Shown: in pieces, positions 20,633 to 30,101 of the stretch
How the letters are laid out: every line of letters starts with the position of its first letter
Numbering within the stretch: position 1 is the first letter of the stretch
Assembly (NCBI GenBank): GCA_028532985.1
Contig: JANCIK010000004.1
Location: forward strand, 3,224,001-3,288,000
Reading direction: 5' to 3'
Source of the DNA: Stropharia rugosoannulata
Lineage: Eukaryota > Basidiomycota > Agaricomycetes > Agaricales > Strophariaceae
DNA: 64,000 nt
Translations under genes and position numbers: made by a program
The notes under the pieces: model-generated
The model's input: the letters and a program-made list of their open reading frames with translations, nothing else
Databases searched by the model: none
What the model was told of the DNA's origin: nothing

Positions 20633-20799
20633 TTCCGATATATGGCTGAGTACTGAAGATATTTGGCTTCCTGACAGTGTCGGTCTTTTCCTTCTTCTCT
20701 TGATGGGTGCTTCCGGAGGTTGTAGGGGTATAGCAAATTCTGCAGCAAGTTGACGAGTTATCCGACAGTCTGGAACAGATGGATCTATTGTGAACTGTA

Positions 20800-20819
20800 G
20801 ACCCTCGCGGTGGGCTCCA
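20800..20819 (-). promoter_or_regulatory. Primer-binding site of family B
   Basis: TGGAGCCCACCGCGAGGGTC on minus, 3 nt inside the 5' LTR. Its complement ends in TCCA, as a tRNA 3' end would. The first 17 nt recur exactly at 27599-27615 in the gag-only element. The tRNA is not identified. Confidence 0.75.
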
Positions 20820-20822
20820 CGT

Positions 20823-21788
20823 TGTGAGGTGCGAAGTTGGGTTGGACTGGTCTGAAAAGCCTGTCTCTATAGTTCACAATGTGCGAAGGCAACGTGTGTA
20901 CAATGATAGCACGTTGAAAAGGTTTTACTTGTTTTATAACAAGGAGCTTCCAGTGTACGAGGTTTAAATGACGGTTTCCGATGCGAACTGATATGATGTG
21001 TGTAGGTAGAATTTAACCCTGAAGGAAGCTGGGGAAGTACAGAGATATTCTACTCCTTAAATACCCGTTTGGTTGCCATGCCCAGATTGTACCTTATACA
21101 TCCACGAAGATCCGACTGCCTGTGCTGACTTTATCTCGTCGGAAACCATGCTGCACAACAGCATGCTTCATATCTTGGCCACAAATTTCCTTATCTTCGG
21201 AAACCAAGCCCAAGCACGAGAAATCTTCCTGTGGCCGGATCATCTCCATGTTCACCCCTGAACATACATCTCCTCCAACCCTCTTTCCACACCTATGTCC
21301 CTTGTGTTTGTGTCGAGGTTCTTCTGCTTTCTGCTACCACACGCCTGTATGTCGTCGGAAACCCCTGCATATCGTCGGAATCCGTTACCCCTCTGTGTCC
21401 CAGGTCGTATGTATGAGTATTTTCATGTGATTGACTCCCTTGTGGGTCCATAGTTACATCAGATTGTTAATATTGATCTGATGTTGTCGGCATCAGAAGT
21501 CCAATATTGCTCTGATGCTGTTGTCTTTCTTGATCTGCCATTGAGTTGTAATAACATCTTGAGTCTTCCTTGTGCTTGTCTTCTTGTTTCATCATGTACA
21601 TATTTCATATCTTCGAATAAACTTGCATCTTCATATCTCAGTCTTCATATTTTGTGCTTCTTCTTGTTCTTTCAGTTTCCGATAGTAGTTTCCGATCGTT
21701 ATGGCGGATATGTTGCTTCTTGTGTATCTATGTTCTGAACCTTATGGTTTTTCATGTTTTCACGAGGGGCCAGCCCCAGCCCCTCACA
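20823..21788 (-). repeat. 5' LTR of family B (copy C)
   Basis: 966 bp, TGTGAGG...CCTCACA, in direct orientation with copy B. It differs from solo copy A at very few positions by eye. It is followed by GCAT. Confidence 0.92.
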
Positions 21789-21965
21789 GCATATGTCGAG
21801 TAAACTTACCGGTAATATGCTAGAACAGTGTAACGCCAAAAGAAGGTCCAGCAAGGTTCAGAAAAGGAAAAGAAAAGGCCTGGTTAGGCAAAGGACCCAA
21901 GAAGGAAGTTAGCGGGAAGTGCAGTGCGCGTATGAGCACAGTGGCGGTTGCCTAAAATAAGCTAG

Positions 21966-22076
21966 TCAAAGAAAAGTCAGGCGGGGATACCTGAAAAGGG
22001 AGCAAAAGAGAATGGATAGAGAAAGTGACTCGGGCGGAGGCGCTGTAATGACCGCATAAGGCAGTAGCTGAGCCAT
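21966..22076 (-). pseudogene. P-g0: possible first exon of another antisense gene
   Basis: ATG at 22076 (MAQLLPYAV...) opens 36 codons, downstream on minus of a promoter-like block homologous to that of P-g2 (22137-22174). A GTATCC...TTTTAG segment near 21990-21940 could be an intron, but no long continuation is found before the family B insertion at 21789. It may be a remnant or a gene too decayed to assemble. Confidence 0.3.
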
Positions 22077-22136
22077 AGTGCAGGAAAACGGGATAATAGT
22101 GAATTGCTATCAAAGAAGCGATGCGCGCATCTAGAA

Positions 22137-22174
22137 TTGACTGAGGACAGTCAAGATTTTTAGTGGGGGGGAGA
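22137..22174. promoter_or_regulatory. Second family P dyad plus PPT
   Basis: TTGACTG-AGGA-CAGTCAA is a perfect 7-bp dyad at 22137-22154. It is followed by AGTGGGGGGGAGA (the G-run is 22165-22171) and then TGACAGG, a plausible LTR start. It has the same order and spacing as 7678-7715. Confidence 0.6.
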
Positions 22175-23665
22175 TGACAGGGCTGCTTTTTGGCTGCAGG
22201 TGTAAACAGTCAGAAGTTCCATTAGTGGGATAGCTGCGCGCGGGAGACACAGAGGGACTAGAGTGGAGCCTGCCTCGTAGTCTATAGCTATCAGCGCTGA
22301 GAGGTCTGCCGCGGGGCTAGACTCGAATCACAAGAAACACAACACACACAACCCCAGCAGAGCGAGATCCTATCCCTTAGATCGAGCGACGCTCTTCAGC
22401 TAAGCAGATTATAGATGTCTACACTTCCCCTGGTCCTCTCCACTGAGCGGACTGTGATGTTTAAGAGTCTCGTAAGTTCAGTCCAGATGTCCGCTGTACA
22501 GTGCCTGCAAGTTTGTTTTTAAGGAGGGGTTTAATTCTAGAAGTCTCAGGTTAATGTCTGGGCAACCTCTGCTGAGCGCCGGGTATCAATAGTAATGTAT
22601 AGTTTTGATGGTGGCTCCGCAGGGCTTATTCTGCTGAGAGGGTTTGAGGTCCGATGACCGATGCAGATGCTCACACAAGCTGGTATTCCAATTGTGCCTT
22701 GCTCCGCTGACTATCCAAAGTCGTTCCGCTGGGACTGTCCAAAGTCCTATTCCGCTGAGGCTATCCAGAACCTCGTTCACCCGGTGGTGCAGTCTCAATT
22801 CACAAAACACTACAGCGCGAGTTTTCGTACACGGTTGCACTGACTCCCTGCTGAGCTCTCCAAATGACCCGGTGGCCAGAAGCTATCCAAAACTTCTATG
22901 ATTCACAATACACTTCACAGTAAAGACCCTAACAAAAGCTAAACACAGCCCGCTGACGGTCTGGGACGGAGCCCAACACACAGATCTAGTGGGTAGACAA
23001 TTGCTTGATTTCCGTAGTTACAATTACAAGTTTATATAGACGCGCGTTGTGTACTAATTTAGGTGGAGAGTAAATACTAGCAACGCCGGACCAAAGGTCC
23101 ACTGAGCACGACCTGACCTCGTTGTGTTGCCAGCCTCCGCCGAGAGACACCATTGAACTCTGCTGAGCGGTTCCTTCTGGGTTATTGAGATCTGGTTACT
23201 GCTGCCAAAGTTCCCCAGCGGAGTCTGTGCTGTGTGCATTAGTCATTCCCTCGGGCATCACACGCTCCAGTGCGTGCACCACAGTCACCTGACGAGTGGA
23301 CTTAGGCAAATTTCGCCTTCGTGATGTGTTCCGCTGAGCCCCATTGAGACGCCGTCTACACAGTCCTGCTTGTTGCCTTTGATATTTTCCGCTCAGCTGT
23401 ACTCCTGCCTTCCGCTGGGACGACAGTAACCGTTATGTGCTCCGCTGACTGCTATTCCGGGTACTTTAGCTGTGTACTTATGGCCTGTACAGTCCGCTGA
23501 ACCCCACACAACCGCCCGCTGAGCACACGCGTGATGATTTGTGATGCATGCGCTGAGCGCTGAGACGGCTGACCAGGCTAGTCACCGCTCTGCTGCACCC
23601 TTGCACTTTAGCCCAAACTGCCCGCTGTGACCACTTACAGCCTTGGTGTAAACGCAAGCCTGTCA
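22175..23665 (+). repeat. Candidate family P 3' LTR
   Basis: It begins directly after the PPT with TGACAGG and ends CCTGTCA (23659-23665), a 7-bp terminal inverted repeat like the 7-bp one of family B. Nearly all copies of the CCGCTGA-type motif cluster fall inside these limits. There is no second full copy to confirm the ends, and the interval overlaps the left arm of the large inverted repeat. Confidence 0.35.
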
Positions 23666-24770
23666 GCACGCTTTATAACTATAAGCGCCTGCGTGCACCG
23701 TATCACGAGAGGGAGCAGTCAGCGAACTGCACAGCTCAAAGTGCATAGTCTGGCTATCCGTGCGAGCGATCGAAGAGGCGCAGAACGGTTAAGCACCAGT
23801 GAAGTGCGGTGTGAGTACAGCTGAGTGGGTACCAAGGGCAGTGTGAAGGGCTGTGCGCGCATCTCATGTGCATGCATCGCAAAGGCAGAATTTGCCTAAG
23901 TCCACACATCATGTGACCGTGGCAGTGCGCATCAAAAGACGTGCAAAAGCCCGAGGGAACGACCGACATGCGCGCAGCAAGTGCCAAGGGACCAGGACAC
24001 TAAAGGGAAGCCCAGATGCGATGCGCGGACCTTTGGCCGCACGTTGCTAGTATTTACTTTACCCTATTAATAGTACACATGTGTGCATCGCATATAAACC
24101 TGTATTCTTGTCCATAGTAATTTAAGCAATTGTCTACCCACTAGATCTGTGTGCTGGGTTCTGTCCCAGGCCGTCAGCAGGCTGTGTTTAGCTTTTGTTA
24201 GGGTTTTAACTGTGAAGTGTTTGTGAATCATAGGAGTTTTGGATAGCTTCTGACCACCGGGTCATTTGGAGAGCTCAGTGAGGAGTCAGTACAACTGTGT
24301 ACGGAAACTTGCACTGTAGTGTTTAGACTGTGAGACTGCACTGCCGGGTGAAAGACTTTGGAGAGTCTTGGATTGATTGGACTTTGGAGAGTCTGCGCAT
24401 CGCACGAGGTCACCAGACCCGGAAGTGCGCGCAGCGAAGCCGTTCGCTAAAACAACTTATTTCATTCATCATTTTTGCCTAGCACACGCCACTAGCAACC
24501 GGGCTCTATCCGAGATTTACTAGAATTAAACCCCTCCTTACAAACGAACTTGCAGGCACTACTTGCTATTACAAAGACTAGAGGACACGAGGTGCGCGCA
24601 TTGCACGCCCAGAACAGGAACCAGAGCAGAGCACAGATTATACTAGCCATTTAGTTGAGAGCATTCGCTCGATCTAGGGGATAGGATCTTGCTCCGCTGG
24701 GTGTGTGTGTGTGTTGTGTTTCGCGATTTCGAGTCTAGCTACGCAGTAGACCTCACAGCGGGAGTTGAAG
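22290..24770. repeat. Large imperfect inverted repeat with outward-facing TATA boxes
   Basis: The left arm from about 22290 and the right arm ending about 24770 match as reverse complements through many anchors. Examples are TAGACTCGAAT/CTCGAGTCTAG-type ends, the words around 22530 and 24540, the AGATCTAGTGGGTAGACAATTG block at 22983 with its inverse at 24126, and GGACCAAAGGTCC with its inverse near 24030. The centre is near 23560. TATATAAA on minus (23031-23038) and TATAAA on plus (24093-24098) face outward at equivalent positions. The arms have diverged substantially. They look like two related LTRs or leaders placed head to head. Confidence 0.7.
22482..23625. repeat. Dispersed CCGCTGA-type motif cluster
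   Basis: About twenty copies of TCCGCTGA/CCGCTGG/CTGCTGAG-like words, about one per 60 bp (for example 22700, 22727, 22753, 22849, 23330, 23441, 23490, 23514). The equivalent right arm has almost none and instead carries TGCGCGCA or related words at some aligned positions. Confidence 0.6.
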
Positions 24771-24901
24771 AAGACCTGAGGGAAAAAGAAGCGAGAGGAG
24801 AAAGAGGCGTGCTGATAACCTAAAAATAAATAAGATAACAAAAGGCTTAAAAGACTCAGAACGGACGTCCATCCCCAACAAGCCTACCAACTCAATAAAA
24901 G

Positions 24902-26542
24902 ATGACCTCCTCCACCTCTGCTCCATATGATGCCAGCTTTGAAAACACCCTCTCCTGCTTTGCCAATCAACTCAACCCCTATACCGACGGGAGCTACTGT
25001 GCTGGAGAACGGGCCTGCTACGTCACATTAGGAAGGATTATGCAATACTGTCTGGCACTAGCTACAGACGAAATAACCCCTCCCAACTTAAGTGAATGGC
25101 CTTACCCTATGCCCGAAATCACAGCTGTGTATGGTACTCCCATTCCACTAGATCCACCCCAGATCGGACATATGTGCTCGCAGTTCCTACAAGCGAGCTA
25201 TTGAGAAAGACTAAACGAGATCGAGTACCTCCTCTCTCTTGTCAACCAGGCATTCGAACCCAAGTCACAAGAAAACCTCGCACATAGGTTAAACCTATGC
25301 ACCACCCTCACCAGAGTCCGCCTGTACATCCAGGCAAATCAAAACCAACTTACCCTCGATGATGATGAACAAACTGAAATCAACACCCCATCTCCCATGT
25401 CCATCCCCATCGAATCTCCTGACCTGTATGTCTCCCTCGATGAATTCATCGAATTAATCGACGCCAGAAGGAGCTTTCAGACCCTAACCGCCCGAATCCC
25501 GGGTGTACTGATTGCTACAATGAACCATTTGGACGACATCAACAGGACGATTGAAAGGTAGCGAGTAGAATCAACCATTCTCACTCGAACAAGGGAACAA
25601 CTCTGGCAGGAATTAAATCAAAATCCTGACTTCCAAACCCGCGTCCTAGCCGAACAACGTGCCATCCGCATCACCACTCCCACAAGACGAGACCCCGTAG
25701 TGTGATACTCGCAGAGATTCTTACACCATCCCTATCCCGACTTTGCAAACACAGAAGAATCCTCAGGAGAAGAAGATGCCCCTATCAGCATCATAACACG
25801 ACCCTATGTTGCTACACCCAGATGCTGCACCACTCCATACCCCCAGGATCGAATTCAAAGGCTAGAGGCAACCGAAGAAAACCTGTTGGAAGACTCTCCG
25901 TCCCCTTCCCCCGTACCCCGGCTAATTCAACTCTCACCCTGCCCAGAAGAGATAGAAAACAGGTTCCTGTACGAAATCCTAACCCAGGTACCACCCATGC
26001 ACGCCCCAACCTTACCGGTTGGCTTAGAACCAACACCCTATACGGAAATGGTCGAAAACCTGCTAAGAGAAGAAGTAGGACGGGTAATGCTCCCTGGCCA
26101 ATATCGACAGATCACCTGACGACACTTGCTCCCCCTGCGCAACCCAAGATCCTCGCCCAAACCCGGACAGACCATGTGCATCAACTGCAGATCCTACGGC
26201 CACCCAATGCACCTATGCAGACAACCATGCGGAAGCTGCAATCAAATCAGCCATCTCGTCCTTACGTGCACCATACTCCCCAAGGATTGGAAACTCCCCC
26301 CTTGAAACCTACTCCCCCAGGAAAGGGTCCATCAGTGCTCCCCTCCGACTCTGAGACCCATCGAAATACCCTCAAGAGGGTCATCTCCCTTCTTCACCCC
26401 CGCCGAAGACATCAGTGATCTTATTGCTCAACTCGAACACTCACCAGATCACACTGACTTGCTGATAAACACCGAAGAAAACCCCGGCAACAGCCCCCAG
26501 ACCCTCTATGACCTCCTCGCAGAGTGGACCAACGATCCTTGA
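24902..26542 (+). pseudogene. gag: Gag-type pseudogene kept in one frame with five internal stops
   Basis: A single reading frame of 547 codons stays in register, broken only by TGA 25202, TAG 25559, TGA 25703, TGA 26117 and TGA 26303, before the final TGA at 26540. Near the end, two back-to-back canonical knuckles are visible: CINCRSYGHPMHLC and CGSCNQISHLVLTC (C-x2-C-x4-H-x4-C). The upstream part is helical and the middle is Pro/acidic-rich, as in Ty3-type Gag. No protease or pol follows; the next feature is a purine tract and an LTR. Nonsense changes without indels suggest cytosine deamination (CGA to TGA) more than drift, although recoding cannot be excluded. Confidence 0.75.
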
Positions 26543-26545
26543 TCC

Positions 26546-26576
26546 ATGCAGAGCATTAATCCTAATACGGGGGTAA
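26546..26576 (+). promoter_or_regulatory. PPT of the gag-only pseudo-element, with a small dyad
   Basis: ATGC-AGA-GCAT (26546-26556), then ACGGGGGTAA directly before TGTTACAG. The dyad is short and could be chance. Confidence 0.4.
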
Positions 26577-27105
26577 TGTTACAGACTTGTACTATCTTTT
26601 CTTGAACCCTTATCTTATTTCGATATGATCTTCTTTATCTTATCATAGCACCTCCACTTTCTCTTTACTTAAGCGAACGATCTCGCACTTGTAGTACTAC
26701 TTACCTTCTCATCAGAAGAGAGAACAATTACTAGTTCTCCCTCCCACACTCGTGGAACCTTGTCTCACACCCATGGCAGAGAGAACCGAACACTACTCAC
26801 TTCTTACTTTGATACCTTTCCCCTTTGGACTCCATGTACACATACAGCTATTTATACTATACATCAATAGGTATATAAGATGTAGTAGCTACCGAGCTAA
26901 CTCTCCAGTTAGTTCTTTAAGAATCTTACCTCTTATACCTTTCTTCGACTTAGGGCTCATAAGTCGGCTAACTCTCTCTTCACGACTCTGTCTCATCACG
27001 CCAATAAGACATTCATCAAGAGATTGCTTTGAAACTCTGATTTAATGACAAGGAGATTAGATCAATTGTGCAGGACTTATAGACTCTGTCTTCGAAGTCC
27101 TAACA
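26577..27105 (+). repeat. LTR following the gag pseudogene
   Basis: 529 bp starting TGTTA and ending TAACA, placed right after a purine tract. It has TATA-like TATATAAG near 26873. No partner copy exists in the window, so the element lacks its left LTR here or extends through unrecognised sequence. Confidence 0.55.
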
Positions 27106-27261
27106 TATACAACTAACCTGTATCAGTAGTATTGGCATATGATAGTCATATATAACCTGAAGGTTGACTAAATGGGGACCCAATGAATCGACCCATTTAT
27201 CCAAAACCTCCGAAACCAACCAAGCAACATCACCACAGTGAATTTGTAAGGCTTTTACTTG

Positions 27262-27596
27262 TGTAAGGAGCGCTATTTGCGTGCGCTTGGATCCGGCCAA
27301 TTTGTGGTACAATTTTCCAGTGGTACGATTTCTTTAGAAATAATCTGCGTGGTGCATCGGAGTCAGGAGATATTTCTACATATTAATTTGTATTTAAGGA
27401 CATTGTGTACACGTAGATAGGCAGTTAATTTACCACCCACCTTCATTTACGATCCAAGAAGCTCAGTATAGCTACCCATAAGATCCAGTTCATCCAGCAC
27501 AGTCATTCTTTCATTCTCTCACCCTTTTCTTGAGCAACACCCTCAAGACGACCCCACCAGTCGTCGCTCGCACACACACACATACACAATCTTACA
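27262..27596 (+). repeat. 5' LTR of the gag-only element
   Basis: 335 bp. TATTTAAGG near 27391 could serve as the TATA box. A CA-repeat tract lies close to the 3' end. It is the same sequence as 29767-30101. Confidence 0.92.
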
Positions 27597-27598
27597 AC

Positions 27599-27615
27599 TG
27601 GAGCCCACCGCGAGG
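27599..27615 (+). promoter_or_regulatory. Primer-binding site of the gag-only element
   Basis: TGGAGCCCACCGCGAGG, 2 nt after the LTR, identical to the first 17 nt of the family B PBS. Confidence 0.8.
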
Positions 27616-27947
27616 GGGGGTTGTTTAAGGAAGAAATATTCATTACACGGACGCCGAAGCATTACACGAAGTCGTGCAATAGTTTGCGGACCCAAATCTG
27701 GAACTTCTAATACGGGAATAGTACATTTGATTTAAATATCTCCGAAGCTAGCCGGCGCCAAGTATTTCCGAGTTCCGACATATACAGGCAGACCTATCAG
27801 TGAGAGGCTGTAATACTGCTCAACTGCGAAGCTACGGATACACAAGGTTTCAAAAATCAATAAAGACACAGACTCAGCACACGCACGAAGACTGTTATTC
27901 AACAGGAAGCTTAGCATAAGCGCCCAGGGTGACACAGCAAATCAATT

Positions 27948-29609
27948 ATGGCGTCGATGACAGCACCCACGTTGCCCTTAATGCCTGGACGTTCACACCC
28001 ATCAGCACCGAAGTTCACAGGAGTTCCAGCACATCTTGATATGTTCTTCGACGAGCTAGAGATGCTCTCACAAGCATGCAATTTAACAGTTGCACAGATG
28101 ATCAAGTGGACAGTGCTGTATGCACCAACAGAGGACTATGAGCTGTGGAAATATGCAGAGCAGCAGCAGATCAATGAAGACAACAACTGGGAAATATTCA
28201 AGGCACATGTCTATGGCTTCTATCCAGGGTCTGACGATGATCGGAGATACAGGCTAGCTGACCTCGAGGCACTTAGCGCACGGCAACAGCACAAGACCAT
28301 GGATACACTAGACGATTTTGGTTTATACTACCGTGAATTTTACAAAATCTGGTACTTTCTCAGATGCCGAGATCGCGTAACCGACAGGGAGGCAAGCAGG
28401 CTTTTTATTCTAGGATTTAATGCACCATTTATGACCAAGCTCAGGACGCAGCTCAAGCTTCAGTATCCAAGGCATCATGAGGACGATCCATTTGGACTTT
28501 CAGAGTTATATGATGTGGCAATATTTGTTATCTCATGCCGCTTCCCAGATCTAGAGGCAGTCAAGCAGGATTATGGCACAATAGACCAGACATTTCACAG
28601 CAGTATGGATCAGAGCACACCCAGTCCAGATTTGTATAATCAACATCAACTCAAGCAGGATAATGAAACACCTTCTGTAATGCACCAGGCTGAGAAGGAG
28701 TTGTCAAAGCAAGCCCCTTCTGGTGCGCTATACAGCTCATTTCTTGCACAGACGACAACTACACCAGGGGACAATGGATACCAACAGGATGCAGACAACA
28801 TGCTCGCATCGACAGTGGAAATATGCTCAGATCTCAAGATAAGTACTGGGATCAATTCCAAGGAACAAACAAACGATGTGCAGAAGGAATTGTTGTTTAA
28901 CTCAGAGACAGAAAATGTGAAGCCAGTATCGCAGAAGCGTAGTACCTTCCCACATTCATGGCTAAAGGACGATTACATGAACCCATCGGAACATGAACAA
29001 GCTAATCTGGAGAAAGTATATGTCTTAGCATGTGCCACAGTATCACAAACCGACCAAAGCTTGTACAGTGTACATCCACCGAATGCAGCATCTCTTTCAC
29101 ACACAAATATCAGCCCAGACAAGCAAGACAAGACTTTAACATCTGATTTAAACAACAAGACTGCCCATACACTCGATCCTTTTCAGCCGGCTAAAGCTAT
29201 GTGCATACACATGGCAGAGTGTCGGAAGAGTCATGATTCCCGACCCCAGTCCCAAATACTAGCTGCAACTCGCGACATGCCGGCGATTTCGTATTCACAG
29301 TCACACGAAGTCAATCAAACGCAGCAAGTGCGGCAAGACACTGACAACACACATCTTTGGCAGATGTCAGGTACTCGCAACGCTATTGGCTCAGGTTGTG
29401 GTGGCACAATCAAGTCACGGCATGGATATGATACAGGTAGTCATGCCATCCTTCGACAGTCCAACACACATGCACAGGACTTTGGAAACCAGTGGTCACG
29501 ATGCTATCAAGACGACAAACTGTCGAATCCACAGAGAACGAGGTATCCCAGGAAGAAATATGGATATTACAGAAATATAGCTGGCCGAGGTTCATGCACA
29601 TCGACCTGA
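27948..29609 (+). CDS. gag: Gag-like protein of the non-autonomous element
   Basis: 553 aa, intact. Residues 1-200 align in pattern with family B Gag: PKFTG, a W-rich helical region, YPGSDDDRRY, then DLEAL and FILGF. From about 210 the protein becomes Ser/Thr/Gln-rich and low in structure, with no CCHC knuckle, no protease and no RT. A likely role is particle assembly, or recruitment of the element RNA into particles made by a helper. The start at 27948 is the first ATG of the frame, about 350 nt after the PBS, so the leader is long enough for packaging signals. Confidence 0.85.
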   Translation: MASMTAPTLPLMPGRSHPSAPKFTGVPAHLDMFFDELEMLSQACNLTVAQMIKWTVLYAPTEDYELWKYAEQQQINEDNNWEIFKAHVYGFYPGSDDDRRYRLADLEALSARQQHKTMDTLDDFGLYYREFYKIWYFLRCRDRVTDREASRLFILGFNAPFMTKLRTQLKLQYPRHHEDDPFGLSELYDVAIFVISCRFPDLEAVKQDYGTIDQTFHSSMDQSTPSPDLYNQHQLKQDNETPSVMHQAEKELSKQAPSGALYSSFLAQTTTTPGDNGYQQDADNMLASTVEICSDLKISTGINSKEQTNDVQKELLFNSETENVKPVSQKRSTFPHSWLKDDYMNPSEHEQANLEKVYVLACATVSQTDQSLYSVHPPNAASLSHTNISPDKQDKTLTSDLNNKTAHTLDPFQPAKAMCIHMAECRKSHDSRPQSQILAATRDMPAISYSQSHEVNQTQQVRQDTDNTHLWQMSGTRNAIGSGCGGTIKSRHGYDTGSHAILRQSNTHAQDFGNQWSRCYQDDKLSNPQRTRYPRKKYGYYRNIAGRGSCTST

Positions 29610-29730
29610 TGTCATGATTATCTCAATCACGATTGTGCATACTTTACTTGGCGAACATCGATCTGCCACAACACAAGGAAAATCTTGAAACAAATTTCAA
29701 TTTATTAAGTTGCAACCAAGTCACAACGCG

Positions 29731-29766
29731 CTGAGATGGAACTCAGCATTTAATGTGGGTATGGGA
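29731..29766 (+). promoter_or_regulatory. Dyad and PPT of the gag-only element
   Basis: CTGAG-ATGGAA-CTCAG (29731-29746), then GTGGGTATGGGA immediately before the 3' LTR. Confidence 0.55.
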
Positions 29767-30101
29767 TGTAAGGAGCGCTATTTGCGTGCGCTTGGATCCG
29801 GCCAATTTGTGGTACAATTTTCCAGTGGTACGATTTCTTTAGAAATAATCTGCGTGGTGCATCGGAGTCAGGAGATATTTCTACATATTAATTTGTATTT
29901 AAGGACATTGTGTACACGTAGATAGGCAGTTAATTTACCACCCACCTTCATTTACGATCCAAGAAGCTCAGTATAGCTACCCATAAGATCCAGTTCATCC
30001 AGCACAGTCATTCTTTCATTCTCTCACCCTTTTCTTGAGCAACACCCTCAAGACGACCCCACCAGTCGTCGCTCGCACACACACACATACACAATCTTAC
30101 A
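29767..30101 (+). repeat. 3' LTR of the gag-only element
   Basis: 335 bp, identical by eye to 27262-27596. Followed by the CTTG target duplication. Confidence 0.92.

Larger units (their letters stand above)
10248..21788 (-). mobile_element. Family B Ty3-like LTR retrotransposon with four antisense genes, 11.5 kb
   Basis: Complete order read on minus: 5' LTR (21788-20823), PBS (20819-20800), gag-protease (20632-18650), pol (18635-15099), four genes on the opposite strand (14839-11303), hairpin, PPT (11225-11217), 3' LTR (11216-10248). Flanks are GCGT on the left and GCAT on the right, which is a 4-bp target duplication with one difference, or a sign of recombination. gag and pol are open throughout. 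Domain order RT-RNase H-integrase places it in the Ty3/gypsy group. It splits a family P region, so it is younger than that region. TTTCCGA/TCGGAAA occurs about 37 times within it. Confidence 0.9.
27262..30101 (+). mobile_element. Gag-only LTR element (non-autonomous), apparently recent
   Basis: LTRs of 335 bp at both ends are identical by eye (27262-27596 and 29767-30101; TGTAAG...CTTACA). They are flanked by CTTG on both sides (27258-27261 and 30102-30105). Inside are a PBS, one Gag-like ORF, a dyad and a PPT, and no protease, RT or integrase. Identical LTRs and an open ORF imply recent insertion. Mobilisation must come from another element. The shared PBS and the Gag resemblance point to a family B relative. 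Confidence 0.9.

Noticed and set aside
22639..22901. Overlapping ORFs in the left arm of the inverted repeat
   Set aside because: Open frames arise from the repeated CCGCTGA words; the right arm does not preserve them.
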